Positions 36,770 through 45,406 of a DNA stretch of 64,000 bases are shown here, piece after piece (position 1 is the first letter of the stretch; every line of letters begins with the position of its first letter). This DNA is from DATAEG01 sp963703085. Lineage in GTDB: Bacteria > Actinomycetota > Actinomycetes > Mycobacteriales > Jatrophihabitantaceae. The translations under genes were made by a program, and so were the position numbers. Below the pieces are notes generated by a model that worked only from the letters and a program-made list of their open reading frames with translations, searched no databases and was not told the origin of the DNA. The stretch lies in the NCBI GenBank assembly GCA_963703085.1, contig OY969789.1, positions 1,488,001 through 1,552,000 on the forward strand, given 5' to 3'.

Positions 36770-37605
36770 GCAAGCTCGATGGGATAGTTGTCGATGAGCC
36801 GGGTGCCGCCCACCCGAGCCGCAACCAGCATCCGGGCCGGACCGTGCTCGGGCGCGGCGGACAGGTCCGGCGCGCGCAGCTCGAAGTAATCGACCGCCAC
36901 CGCCGGCTCGGCAGCCAGTACCTGCCGACCAGCCCGCAGCACAGCCTGCGCATCGGCGCCGCCATGTGCGGCGTCGAACGAGGCGCGCAGGGCGGCGGAC
37001 AGCGCCGCCGCCGCGGCCCGATGCGCGTCGTCGAGATACACGTTGCGGCTCGATCGAGCCAGCCCGTCGGCTTCCCGAACCGTCGGCACCTCGACGATCT
37101 CGGCGCCGAGGTCGAGGTCGTGCACCATTCGGCGCACCAGCGCGATCTGCTGATAGTCCTTCTGCCCGAAATAGCTGCGCGTCGGCGCGGTCAGATGCAG
37201 CAGTTTGCACACCACGGTCAGCACGCCGGCGAAGTGCCCGGGTCGGCTCTCGCCTTCCAGCTCCGCGGCCAGCGGGCCGGGATCGACGCTCACCCTGGGC
37301 AGACCGCCGACGTAGACGTCCTCGACCTCGGGTACCCAGACCAGATCGACGCCGGCGGACTCGCACAGCGCCAGATCCGCTGCCACCGGTCGCGGGTAGC
37401 GGCTGAAATCCTCGTTCGGCCCGAACTGCAGCGGGTTGACGAAGATCGTCGCCACCAAGGAGTCGTTCTGGTCACGGGCCGCGGCCAGGAGGGCCCGGTG
37501 CCCGTCGTGCAAAGCGCCCATCGTGAAGACCGCGCCCACCTCGCCCGGCACCCCGGCGCGGGCTGACTCGAGTTCGGCGCGCCGGTGCGCCACGAGCATG
37601 CTCAC
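36766..37605 (-). CDS. panC: Pantothenate synthetase
   Basis: 279 residues. It condenses pantoate with beta-alanine using ATP. Visible are the nucleotide site FTMGALHDGHRALL, FVNPLQFGPNEDFSRYPR, DLVWVPEVEDVY, RPGHFAGVLTVVCKLL, FGQKDYQQIALVRRM and TVREADGLARSSRNVYLDD. It starts with GTG at 37605 (an ATG is 2 codons later). It heads the leftward nad/pan/coaX operon. PanD, which makes beta-alanine and usually follows panC in actinobacteria, is absent here. Confidence 0.96.
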   Translation of the reverse strand: MSMLVAHRRAELESARAGVPGEVGAVFTMGALHDGHRALLAAARDQNDSLVATIFVNPLQFGPNEDFSRYPRPVAADLALCESAGVDLVWVPEVEDVYVGGLPRVSVDPGPLAAELEGESRPGHFAGVLTVVCKLLHLTAPTRSYFGQKDYQQIALVRRMVHDLDLGAEIVEVPTVREADGLARSSRNVYLDDAHRAAAAALSAALRASFDAAHGGADAQAVLRAGRQVLAAEPAVAVDYFELRAPDLSAAPEHGPARMLVAARVGGTRLIDNYPIELA

Positions 37606-37666
37606 TCAGCCAGTCTTGCAGTGCGGTGACCCGCCGCGGCAGCCGGACCGACCGGGCGCCAGGAGG

Positions 37667-38557
37667 TCAGCTCGGTTCGTCGGTGAGCATCCGCAGCAGG
37701 TCGGCGTGTTGCCGCTCGGTGATCCGTCCGGACTGACGGGCCCGGTCGGCGGTGCGCCGGGCCATCGCCCGGTAGGAGTCCAGCACGTCCGGAGACTGGC
37801 GGCTCAGCACGGCCAGGTGCTCGCTCACCGTCCGCACGTCACCGCGTGCGACCGGCCCGGTGAGCGCTGCGACACCGAGCCGCAGCGTGTTGTCCAGCGC
37901 GGCCCCGGTCAACGGCGCGAGCATTCGGGCCGGCGCCTCGACGCCCGCGTCCGCAAGCAGCTGCATCGCATCCGCGACCATCGTCACCAGGTGGTTGGAC
38001 GCATGGGTGAGCGCGGCGTGATAGACCGGCCGGGCCAGCTCCGGGATCCAGATCGGTTCGCCGCCGATCTCGATGACCAGTGTCTCGGCGACCGGCCGCA
38101 GTTCCGGTTGCGTTGTCACGCCGAACACCGCGCCGTCCAGCCGGTCGAGATCTTCCGGCCGGCCGGCGAAAGTCATCGCCGGGTGCAGCGCCAGCGGCAA
38201 TGCCCCACGCGCGGCGGCGGCGTCGAGCACTCCGACGCCATGAGCGCCCGAGGTATGGGCCACCCATTGGCCGGGGCGCCACACATCGGTCGCGGCCAAG
38301 CCCGCCACCAGCGGGCGCAGCGCGTCGTCTGGCACGGCGAGCAGCACCAGCTCCGCAGCCGCGACCACCTCGTCCGGTGGCAGCAAGGGCACATCCGGCA
38401 GCAGCCGTTCGGCCCGGCGCACGGAGTCCGCCGAGACACCGCTGGCCGCGATCACCCGGTGACCGGCCCGATTCAGCGCGGCGCCCAGCACCGCACCCAC
38501 CCGGCCGGCGCTGATGACGCCGACCGTCAGCCGGACGGGATCTGCAGACAGATTCAC
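37667..38557 (-). CDS. Rossmann-like/DUF2520 protein
   Basis: 296 residues. The N-terminal Rossmann-like domain has LTVGVISAGRVGAVLGAAL, VLLAVPDDALRPLV and VAHTSGAHG; the C-terminal DUF2520 domain has HPAMTFAG, YHAALTHASNHLVTMV and LAPLTGAALDNTL. The family resembles 6-phosphogluconate/ketopantoate dehydrogenase folds, and its position next to panC in many actinobacteria (Rv3603c, from memory) suggests a role in pantothenate synthesis, though this is unproven. The GTG start is about 9 nt after TAGTCT. Confidence 0.88.
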   Translation of the reverse strand: MNLSADPVRLTVGVISAGRVGAVLGAALNRAGHRVIAASGVSADSVRRAERLLPDVPLLPPDEVVAAAELVLLAVPDDALRPLVAGLAATDVWRPGQWVAHTSGAHGVGVLDAAAARGALPLALHPAMTFAGRPEDLDRLDGAVFGVTTQPELRPVAETLVIEIGGEPIWIPELARPVYHAALTHASNHLVTMVADAMQLLADAGVEAPARMLAPLTGAALDNTLRLGVAALTGPVARGDVRTVSEHLAVLSRQSPDVLDSYRAMARRTADRARQSGRITERQHADLLRMLTDEPS

Positions 38558-38566
38558 GATGCGCCG

Positions 38567-38596
38567 AGACTAGTGGGCCGTTGCCGCCGGTAGATT
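38567..38596. promoter_or_regulatory. Divergent -10 elements of the DUF2520 and MazG-like genes
   Basis: TAGTCT on the minus strand (38567-38572) is 9 nt before the GTG at 38557. TAGATT on the plus strand (38591-38596) is 8 nt before the GTG at 38605. Both fit the TANNNT near-leaderless pattern. Confidence 0.4.
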
Positions 38597-38604
38597 CGGC
38601 GAGC

Positions 38605-38958
38605 GTGACGCAGATCCCGCAGAGCCCGCCGTCTCTCGCTTCCGCAGTCGCCAAGGCAACCGACGCGGCCGCGTTGGGGGCCAACGCGCCGGCGCTGCTG
38701 CTGGAGGTCCTCACCGAACTCGGCGCGTTGGCCGCACTGGCGACGACCGCGACCGAACGCGGTCGCCGGCCGTTCCGTCCCCCCGCCGGGTGGGGCGAGC
38801 AGCTGGGCGCTCTCGGGTTCGCGCTGTACGGCCTCGCCGATCAGAGCGGGATCGATCTTGACACCGCAATCCGGGCCAGGGCCGGCGCCATCATTGCGCA
38901 GGCCGATCGAGCCGCTCAGCAGGCTACCGACGAGGGCTGGCCGTTCACCGCCGACTGA
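38605..38958 (+). CDS. Small MazG-like protein without the usual acidic site
   Basis: 117 residues, all-helical by eye. WGEQLGALGFALYGLADQ followed by SGIDLDTAIRARAG resembles the second half of MazG-like nucleotide pyrophosphohydrolases (LGDVLFYLxxLAxxxGIDLEEA). The metal-binding acidic residues are replaced (LGAL instead of LGDV), so hydrolase activity is doubtful. The GTG start was chosen because it lies 8 nt after TAGATT. It converges with DUF6779. The relation to MazG is inference from pattern. Confidence 0.6.
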   Translation: MTQIPQSPPSLASAVAKATDAAALGANAPALLLEVLTELGALAALATTATERGRRPFRPPAGWGEQLGALGFALYGLADQSGIDLDTAIRARAGAIIAQADRAAQQATDEGWPFTAD

Positions 38959-38963
38959 TCCGG

Positions 38964-40223
38964 CTAGTCGCCGGCCCGGCGCCGGCGACCGACGTAGGAG
39001 TCGTCGCTACCCGCACGCGGTGATCGCGGCACAGGCTGGCCGGTCTCGTGCCTGCCTTCGGGCTCCGCCGCGAACCGGCGAGTGGCCCCGATCCCGACCG
39101 GCTGGCCGAGATGCCGTGACCCGGCAGCTGCGGCCGGTTGGCTCGTCGCCAGCCGGCGCGGCGGTGCAGCGGGTATGTCGGTCTGCGCCGCAGGGCGGTG
39201 CACCGGCCGAGACGGTTCGGCGGCCGGACCGGGGACCGGCGCCTGCGGTGCCGGCGTCGGCGCCTGAGCAGCCGGTGGCGGCGCGGCGGGCGGCTGGTCG
39301 GCGAGCAGATCCAGGTCGTCCACCGGGGTCAGCCTGGGCAGTCCGGCGAACGGGTCGGCGGCAAGCGTGGTGCGAGGGGGGTCGGCAGGCGGCGGGACCG
39401 GCTGCTCGACGGCCGGCGGGGCGGGCTGCTCCGCCGCAGCCGCCGGGACGGGCTGCTCCGCCGCAGCCGCCGGCTCCGGGCGCCGCTCGACAACAGGTAC
39501 CTGCGGGCCATCGGGCAGAACCACCGCGGGCATCGGCTGGGTGGCGTCGGCCGGGATCGGGGACTGCGGCGGCGCCGGCCGCTGTGGGCCGGGTCGCTCG
39601 GTCCTTGGCGCGGCCGGGGAAGCAGCGGGGTCAGCGGCCGGTTGCGCTGCGGCCGCGGCCGGTTCCGGCGTTCGCAGCGGGCTGGGCTGCGGTGGGGCGG
39701 CCACCAGCGAGGCCAGCGTCTCCTGGGAGCCGGACCGGCGGCGCACCTCCTCCTGCAGTTCGGCGATGTTCGAGCCGACGATCCGGGTTTCGATGCGCTC
39801 CAGGCGCATCCGGCCGTCGACGGCGTCCTGAACGTCGCTGCGCAGCCCGGCCACCTCATGCCGCAGCGAGACCAGCTCGGCGCGCAGGCCCTTCTCCAGC
39901 TCGCGGCGCAGCATCACCTCGAGCTGCAGCTCGTACTCCCGGCGGCCGGCCCGTTCGCGCTCCAGTTCCAGCTCGTAGTGCCGGCGCACTTCCAGTTCGC
40001 TGCCCGGCTCATCTTCGTGATAGGCCTCGCTCGGATGCGAACGCCGCGGACCGTAGACGCTGAATCCGCCGAAAACCAATCCCCAGGCGCCGGCCAGGAG
40101 CCCGAGTCGGACGGTCTTGGTCTCGGTGCCGAACACGATCATCCCGACCGCACAGACGCTGAGCCCAACCGCGATCGCGATGCCGACGAAGCGCAGCGCT
40201 GTGCGACCGCGGGCTGACGACAT
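38964..40223 (-). CDS. DUF6779-type membrane protein with coiled coil and Pro/Ala-rich tail
   Basis: 419 residues. Two membrane segments at about 10-30 and 38-56 (FVGIAIAVGLSVCAVGMIVF, LGLLAGAWGLVFGGFSVYG), then a long charged helix at about 70-165 (ELELERERAGRREYELQLEV, LRHEVAGLRSDVQDAVDGRM), then about 230 residues of Pro/Ala/Gln-rich linker. Rv3604c in Mycobacterium is similar and sits in the same place (from memory). Function unknown; a cytoplasmic coiled-coil scaffold at the membrane is plausible. ATG 7 nt after TAGGCT. Confidence 0.82.
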   Translation of the reverse strand: MSSARGRTALRFVGIAIAVGLSVCAVGMIVFGTETKTVRLGLLAGAWGLVFGGFSVYGPRRSHPSEAYHEDEPGSELEVRRHYELELERERAGRREYELQLEVMLRRELEKGLRAELVSLRHEVAGLRSDVQDAVDGRMRLERIETRIVGSNIAELQEEVRRRSGSQETLASLVAAPPQPSPLRTPEPAAAAAQPAADPAASPAAPRTERPGPQRPAPPQSPIPADATQPMPAVVLPDGPQVPVVERRPEPAAAAEQPVPAAAAEQPAPPAVEQPVPPPADPPRTTLAADPFAGLPRLTPVDDLDLLADQPPAAPPPAAQAPTPAPQAPVPGPAAEPSRPVHRPAAQTDIPAAPPRRLATSQPAAAAGSRHLGQPVGIGATRRFAAEPEGRHETGQPVPRSPRAGSDDSYVGRRRRAGD

Positions 40224-40230
40224 GGCCGCG

Positions 40231-40236
40231 AGCCTA
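40231..40236 (-). promoter_or_regulatory. Probable -10 of the DUF6779 gene (leaderless)
   Basis: TAGGCT on the minus strand ends 7 nt before the ATG at 40223. Confidence 0.45.
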
Positions 40237-40258
40237 ATCGGTGCGGCCAGCCTCGCTC

Positions 40259-40296
40259 TCCCGCCGGGACAGCCGCTCTCAGCTGTCCCGGCGGGA
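40259..40296 (-). terminator. Strong hairpin downstream of the osmoprotectant-binding protein gene
   Basis: TCCCGCCGGGACAGC (40259-40273) and GCTGTCCCGGCGGGA (40282-40296) form a perfect 15-bp stem with an 8-nt loop. It begins 12 nt past the proX stop in the direction of transcription. There is no T-run, which is usual in such GC-rich genomes. Confidence 0.75.
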
Positions 40297-40307
40297 TTGC
40301 TGTGCTG

Positions 40308-41237
40308 CTAGGACTTGCCCAGCCCGTTGTCGTCGACCCACTTCTGGGCGGCCTTCTGCGCATTCTGGTGGTCGATCTCGACCTGCTTGTCCAGCTGCTG
40401 CAGCGCCTCGGTGGTCAGCTTCGCGTTGACCTTGTCGAGCACGCCCTGCGCTTTGGAATCCAACTTCTTCTGGCTGCCCATCCAGATGATGTTGTCTGCC
40501 TGCTGCAGCTTCTTGTCGTCCTCGAGCAGGACGAGGTTGTTCGCCGCAACCAGGCCGCTGCTGGAGAAGACCAGACCCAGCTGGATGGTGCCGTCCTTCA
40601 GCGCGTTGATGGTGTCGACGCCACCGCTGCTGCCGAACTTCTTGAAGCCCTTGAACTTCAGCCCGTAGGTCTTTTCCAGCCCAGGTTCGCAGAACGGCCG
40701 GGTCGGGCACTCCGCCCCGGCACCGAGAGTGATCTGGCCGTTGAGCTTGGCCAGGTCACTGAGCGTCTTCAGGCCGTTCTTGTCGGCGAAGTCCTTCGTG
40801 ACGGCGAACGCATTCTCGTCCGCTGCCGGGGAGGGCTTGCCGACGATCAGGCCCTTGGATTTGATCAGCGCCGCCAGCTTGGTCTGCACCGCGCTGGCGT
40901 CGGTACCGGCGATCGGGCTGTTCGCCGACGCATCCTTGCCGTTGATCTGCGTGTTCCAGTACTCGGCAACGGTCGAGACGTACTCCGGAACCACATTGAT
41001 CTCGTTGCTGGTCAACGCCTTCTGGTAGACCTCCCGGGCGCCGATGTTCACCTTGGGCGTGGCCTTGAGGCCGGCCGCTTTGAGGGCATCGACGTACATG
41101 TAGGCGATGATCTCGGACTCGGCGAAGTTGGCCGAGCCGACGACGACGTTCTTCTTGCTGCTGCTGCTGCACGCGCTCAGTCCACCCACCGCGGCGAGTG
41201 CCACAGCGAGCAGAGCAGCGCTTCGACGAAATTGCAT
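40308..41237 (-). CDS. Osmoprotectant (quaternary amine) ABC transporter substrate-binding lipoprotein
   Basis: 309 residues, ProX/OpuBC type. A signal peptide ends in the lipobox LSAC, so it is lipid-anchored outside the membrane. The mature part has VVVGSANFAESEIIAYMY, NIGAREVYQKAL, INVVPEYVSTVAEYW, CEPGLEKTYGLKFKGF and LVFSSSGLVAANNLVLLEDD, all typical of OpuC-family binding proteins for betaine, choline or related compounds. ATG 41237 was chosen for the Met before RRSAALLAV, with AAAGG upstream. Its permeases and ATPase lie 6-9 kb away, beyond the men genes. Confidence 0.92.
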   Translation of the reverse strand: MQFRRSAALLAVALAAVGGLSACSSSSKKNVVVGSANFAESEIIAYMYVDALKAAGLKATPKVNIGAREVYQKALTSNEINVVPEYVSTVAEYWNTQINGKDASANSPIAGTDASAVQTKLAALIKSKGLIVGKPSPAADENAFAVTKDFADKNGLKTLSDLAKLNGQITLGAGAECPTRPFCEPGLEKTYGLKFKGFKKFGSSGGVDTINALKDGTIQLGLVFSSSGLVAANNLVLLEDDKKLQQADNIIWMGSQKKLDSKAQGVLDKVNAKLTTEALQQLDKQVEIDHQNAQKAAQKWVDDNGLGKS

Positions 41238-41415
41238 GGGTTGTGGCGCCTTTCGTGTCCCGGCTCGATGGCCGCGTGTCTGGCGAGACGTCCAGCCCGG
41301 TGCCGGGCTGATGCCACAGCCAAGCATGAACTGCCGACAACCGCTCGCGGTGGTGCCGATCGTCACTCAACCGCGACGCCCGGTGCCCTGCCCGGCGGCC
41401 CGGCCGGCGGGTTAC

Positions 41416-41421
41416 TACGGT
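41416..41421 (+). promoter_or_regulatory. Probable -10 of menF (leaderless)
   Basis: TACGGT ends 6 nt before the GTG at 41428, supporting that start. Confidence 0.4.
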
Positions 41422-41427
41422 GGTGGG

Positions 41428-42711
41428 GTGACCAGCGCGGCGAGTGCGACGAACCGGTCGTCAGCCGCCCTGACGGTGCGATCGATGCCCATCGCCGACC
41501 CGGGTGCTGGGCTGATCGACCTGCTCCCGGATCCGCACGGGATGGCCTGGTCGCGCAACGGCGAAGGGCTGATCGGCTGGGGCACGGTGGCCGAACTGCG
41601 CTGTACCGGGCCCGACCGATTTGTCCAGGCCCGTGACTGGTGGAGCGACCTGGTCGACCGCTCCGCAGTCCGCGACGAGGTCGGCCTGGCCGGCAGCGGG
41701 TTGGTGGCCTTCGGCTCGTTCGCCTTTTCCGACTCACCGCACGCTCCGGCCGGGGAATCGGTGCTGTCCGTGCCGCAGTTCGTCGTCGGCCACCGCGGCG
41801 GCCACTGGTGGGTGACGACGATGGGCGTCGAGGATCACCTGCCGCCGCTGCCGCCGCAGCTGACCGTCCCCGGAATCGACCCGCCGGGGGAGCTCACCTT
41901 CGCCGACGGTGCCAGCAGCCCGGCGCTGTGGCAGACAGCGGTGGCGACGGCGGTACGCCGCATTTCGGCCGGCGAACTCGACAAAGTGGTGCTGGCCAGA
42001 GACCTCGACGTGCGTACCGAGCATCCGATCGATCCGCGCTGGCCGCTGCGCCGGCTGGCCGAGCGCTACGGCAGCTGCTTCACCTTCGCCGTCGACGGGT
42101 TGCTCGGCGCGACACCGGAGCTGCTGGTCCGGTTGGAGGGTCGGCTGGTCACGTCGCGGCTCCTGGCCGGCACCATCCAGCGCACCGGCTCGCTGGCCCG
42201 GGACGAGGCGCTGGCCGGCTCGCTGGCGCGCTCCAGCAAAGATCTCGAGGAGCACGAGTACGGCGTCGCCTCGGTCGCCGAGGCACTGGCGCCGCACTGC
42301 ACCGGGATGAACGTCCCGGAGGCGCCGTTCGTCCTGCATCTGCCGAACGTGATGCATCTGGCCACCGACATCACCGGCGTCGTCAGCGACGGATCGACCG
42401 CACTGGACCTCATTGCTGCTCTGCATCCGACGGCGGCGGTGTGCGGCACGCCCCGAGCCGCTGCCACCGCCGTGATCGACGAGGTGGAGGGCATGGATCG
42501 CGGCCGCTACGCCGGGCCGGTGGGCTGGATCGCGGCCAGTGGCGCGGGCGAGTTCGGCATTGCTCTGCGCAGCGGCGAGCTCGACCCTTCCGATGCGCGG
42601 CACATGCGGCTGTTCGCCGGGTGCGGCATCGTCGCGGACTCCGATCCGGTGGCTGAGCTGGCCGAGAGCAACGCCAAGCTCCTGCCCATGCGCGAGGCCC
42701 TCTCTACCTGA
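41428..42711 (+). CDS. menF: Isochorismate synthase
   Basis: 427 residues. It converts chorismate to isochorismate, the entry step to menaquinone. The chorismate-binding C-terminal domain has RISAGELDKVVLARDLDV, FTFAVDGLLGATPELLVRLE, SRLLAGTIQRTG, SSKDLEEHEYGV, LHPTAAVCGTPRAAA and GRYAGPVGWIAASGAGEF. The GTG was chosen because TACGGT lies 6 nt ahead; the frame continues upstream, antisense to the proX leader. It converges with menD. Salicylate synthases share this fold, but the men neighbours favour menF. Confidence 0.92.
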   Translation: MTSAASATNRSSAALTVRSMPIADPGAGLIDLLPDPHGMAWSRNGEGLIGWGTVAELRCTGPDRFVQARDWWSDLVDRSAVRDEVGLAGSGLVAFGSFAFSDSPHAPAGESVLSVPQFVVGHRGGHWWVTTMGVEDHLPPLPPQLTVPGIDPPGELTFADGASSPALWQTAVATAVRRISAGELDKVVLARDLDVRTEHPIDPRWPLRRLAERYGSCFTFAVDGLLGATPELLVRLEGRLVTSRLLAGTIQRTGSLARDEALAGSLARSSKDLEEHEYGVASVAEALAPHCTGMNVPEAPFVLHLPNVMHLATDITGVVSDGSTALDLIAALHPTAAVCGTPRAAATAVIDEVEGMDRGRYAGPVGWIAASGAGEFGIALRSGELDPSDARHMRLFAGCGIVADSDPVAELAESNAKLLPMREALST

Positions 42712-42727
42712 GTCTCCGCGAGCAGGC

Positions 42728-44341
42728 TTACAGCTCAGCGTGCAGCGCGCGCACCGTGTCGCGGCGGCAGCGGACTTCCAGCACCTGCAGACCGCTCGGT
42801 GGTGCCGCTACCCGCTCGGCCAGATCGGCGGCGTCGACGATGTGGTGATGCGCCACGCCGGCCCCGGCGCACAGGGCGGCCAGGTCGGCGCCGGTGGGCG
42901 TGCCGAAGAGCCGCTCGAAGCCCTCGGCATGCTGCGGTGCGCCCTGCTCCAGCGTGCCGAAGATGCCGCCGCCGTCGTCGTTCACCACCACGACGGTGAG
43001 CTCGGGCCGCGGCTCGTCCGGTCCGATCAGCAGTGCCGTCACGTCGTGCTGGAAGGTGAGGTCGCCGACCAGCGCGTAGGTGGGACGCGGCTGGCCGAGT
43101 GCCAGCCCGATCGCGCTGGACAGCGTGCCGTCGATCCCGGCCAGCCCGCGGTTGGCCACGACGCGCACGTCCGCGCGCGGCAACGCGGCCAGGTCCACGT
43201 CGCGCACCGGATTGGACGAGCCGAGCTGGATCGCCGAGCCGGCGGGCAGCGCAGCCATCACCGTGCGAGCAACCGCCAGACCGGACGGCCAGGACGCCTC
43301 GACCACAGCCGCGACCCGCGATGCCAGGTGCGCCGCCGCGTCCGTCCAGCTGCGTGCCCAGTGCGGATCGACCGGACCGGTAGCGCCGGCCAGCCAGCCG
43401 GATCCGACGACTCGGGTGGCGACGCCGGCCGCGTCCGGCCAGCGCGGGCCGTCGGACACCACCACCACCTCGCCGGCCGCGCCGAGAAGCTGCTGCGTCG
43501 CACGGTGCAGGGTGGGCGTTCCGATCACGATGACGCGGTCCGGCACGTGCTCGGCCAGCCACTCTGCGTCCTGCAGCAGGACCGCACCGCAGGGCAGCGC
43601 GGCGCCGCCCAGCCCTGCGGAGGCCTCGGCTATCACCGGCCAGCCGTGCCGCGTCGCCGCAGCACGCCCCACCTCGGCCAGCGCGGCCGCGCCGTCACCG
43701 GCCACCAGCGCCGTCCGGGGCCGGACGTCGTCGTGCTCTGGCGACCCGCCGGGCGCGTCCGGCGGGTCGAAACGCAGGCTGGTGCCCCGGTCGGGCGCGA
43801 CTTCGGCCGGTGCCACCAGCGGCTCGCGAAACGCGAGGTTGACGTGTACCGGCCCGGGATCGCGCGAGAACGACCCGACCGCCCAGCTGACCGCGCGGGC
43901 CAGCACCGCCCTGGCCCGGTCTGGGGCAGCGGAGTCGAGGCCGACGAACCATCGCGTGGCCGTGCCGTAGAGGCGCTGCTGGTCGGTGGTCTGGTTGGCG
44001 CCGGTGCCGACGAGTTCCGGCGGCCGATCGGCGGTGAGGACGACCAGCGGGATGCCCCGATGCGACGCCTCGAGCACCGCCGGGTGCAGGTTCGCCGCCG
44101 CCGTCCCCGACGTGCAGGCGACCGGCACGGGGCGGTTGCCGGCCGCGGCGAGGGCCAGCGCGAGGAACCCGGCACCACGCTCGTCGATGCGCACGTGCAG
44201 CCGCAACCGCCCGGCGGCGTCGGCCCGGTGCAGGGCATACGACAGCGGCGCGTTGCGCGAGCCCGGGCAGAGCACTGCCTCGCGGACGCCGAGGGCGATC
44301 AGCTCGTCCACCACGACGGCGGCCAGCCGGGCGGACGTCAT
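42728..44341 (-). CDS. menD: 2-Succinyl-5-enolpyruvyl-6-hydroxy-3-cyclohexene-1-carboxylate synthase
   Basis: 537 residues. A thiamine-diphosphate enzyme condensing isochorismate with 2-oxoglutarate. The N-terminus has VLCPGSRNAPLSYAL, RIDERGAGFLALALA, SGTAAANLHPAVLEA and LTADRPPEL with ANQTTDQQRLYG; the C-terminal domain has NRGLAGIDGTLSSAIGLALG, the ThDP-binding GDLTFQHDVTALL and VVVNDDGGGIF. Full length. ATG overlaps the menC stop (ATGA). Confidence 0.96.
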   Translation of the reverse strand: MTSARLAAVVVDELIALGVREAVLCPGSRNAPLSYALHRADAAGRLRLHVRIDERGAGFLALALAAAGNRPVPVACTSGTAAANLHPAVLEASHRGIPLVVLTADRPPELVGTGANQTTDQQRLYGTATRWFVGLDSAAPDRARAVLARAVSWAVGSFSRDPGPVHVNLAFREPLVAPAEVAPDRGTSLRFDPPDAPGGSPEHDDVRPRTALVAGDGAAALAEVGRAAATRHGWPVIAEASAGLGGAALPCGAVLLQDAEWLAEHVPDRVIVIGTPTLHRATQQLLGAAGEVVVVSDGPRWPDAAGVATRVVGSGWLAGATGPVDPHWARSWTDAAAHLASRVAAVVEASWPSGLAVARTVMAALPAGSAIQLGSSNPVRDVDLAALPRADVRVVANRGLAGIDGTLSSAIGLALGQPRPTYALVGDLTFQHDVTALLIGPDEPRPELTVVVVNDDGGGIFGTLEQGAPQHAEGFERLFGTPTGADLAALCAGAGVAHHHIVDAADLAERVAAPPSGLQVLEVRCRRDTVRALHAEL

Positions 44342-45276
44342 GCGGCGCAGGCCGTGGCGCGTCGCTGCCACCACTCGGCCCGCTCGGCCGGTGCGGCCAG
44401 CGTGCGCAGCAGCGCCGGGTCCGGCACCACGGCGCCAACAGCCAGCATCCCGGCGACGGGTCGCTGCGGTGCGCCGACGACATCCGCGCCGAGCAGCGAT
44501 CCGGTGGCCAGCCCGCACGCGTAGGGCAGCTCCGGCAGGGCGCCGGCCAGGGCCAACCCGGCAGCGATCCCGACGGCAGTGTCGATCGCGCTGGACACCA
44601 CCACCGGCAGCCCGACCTGCTCGGCCAACCGCAAGCAGGCCCGCACACCGCCCAGCGGCGCCACCTTCAACACCACCACGTCGGCTGCCTCGGCGGACAC
44701 CACGCGCAGCGGGTCGTCGCTGCGCCGGATGGACTCGTCCGCGGCGATCGGCACGTCCACGGCACGGCGCACCGCGGCAAGCTCGGCGACAGACCTGCAC
44801 GGCTGCTCGACGTACTCCAGGCCGCCGGCTGCCTTGTCGTACAAGGGGATCAGTCGCGTGGCGGTGTCGACATCCCATCCGGTGTTGACGTCGATGCGCA
44901 CCCGTCCGCCCGGGCCGATGGCATCTCGGACCGCTTCCAGACGAGCCAGGTCGGCCGCCTCGTTCTGGCCGCGTTCGGCAACCTTCACCTTCGCCGTCCG
45001 GCAGCCACCCGAGCCGCGCACCAAGTCCGCAGCGTGGTCGGGATCGGTCGCCGGGATCGTGACATTGACCGGCACCTCGTCGCGCACCGCGGCCGGAAAG
45101 CCCTGCTCGGCTGCTTCCCGCGCCGCCAGCCACCACCCGCGCGCCTCGGCAACGTCGTACTCGACGAACGGCGCGAACTCGCCCCAGCCGGCCGGCCCCT
45201 CGATCAGCATCGCCTCGCGCACCGTGATGCCCCGGAACCGGGTGCGCATCGGAATCGACACCACGGCGCTGCGCAC
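44338..45276 (-). CDS. menC: o-Succinylbenzoate synthase
   Basis: 312 residues. An enolase-superfamily dehydratase in menaquinone synthesis. Visible are SIPMRTRFRGITVREAMLIE, GPAGWGEFAPF, the catalytic KVKV, metal ligands in RIDVNTGW, LEYVEQP and ADES, and LKVAPLGG. The GTG at 45276 was chosen: it lies 7 nt after TAACGT, the same geometry as menB, and the product then begins where relatives begin. A longer form from ATG 45315 is open but would start 4 nt from a stable hairpin. Coupled to menD by ATGA. Confidence 0.92.
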   Translation of the reverse strand: MRSAVVSIPMRTRFRGITVREAMLIEGPAGWGEFAPFVEYDVAEARGWWLAAREAAEQGFPAAVRDEVPVNVTIPATDPDHAADLVRGSGGCRTAKVKVAERGQNEAADLARLEAVRDAIGPGGRVRIDVNTGWDVDTATRLIPLYDKAAGGLEYVEQPCRSVAELAAVRRAVDVPIAADESIRRSDDPLRVVSAEAADVVVLKVAPLGGVRACLRLAEQVGLPVVVSSAIDTAVGIAAGLALAGALPELPYACGLATGSLLGADVVGAPQRPVAGMLAVGAVVPDPALLRTLAAPAERAEWWQRRATACAA

Positions 45277-45283
45277 CTCGGTT

Positions 45284-45289
45284 ACGTTA
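45284..45289 (-). promoter_or_regulatory. Probable -10 of menC (leaderless)
   Basis: TAACGT on the minus strand is followed by 7 nt and the GTG at 45276. The same hexamer and spacing occur before menB in the opposite direction. Confidence 0.5.
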
Positions 45290-45319
45290 GCGGGTCGCCA
45301 CCGACCCACCCCCATGTTG

Positions 45320-45373
45320 GTTGGCCCCGTAGCCGGGGGTTTTCCGGCGTGTCGTCCCGGCTACGGGGCCAAC
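45320..45373. repeat. Perfect 18-bp inverted repeat between divergent menC and menB
   Basis: GTTGGCCCCGTAGCCGGG (45320-45337) and CCCGGCTACGGGGCCAAC (45356-45373) enclose an 18-nt loop. It sits between the two proposed -10 elements, outside both leaderless messages, so it is either a protein-binding site or a mobile palindromic repeat. Confidence 0.85.
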
Positions 45374-45393
45374 TTGGAGAACGAGCGGCGCAG

Positions 45394-45399
45394 TAACGT
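45394..45399 (+). promoter_or_regulatory. Probable -10 of menB (leaderless)
   Basis: TAACGT followed by 7 nt and the GTG at 45407. Confidence 0.5.
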
Positions 45400-45406
45400 T
45401 CAGCGG

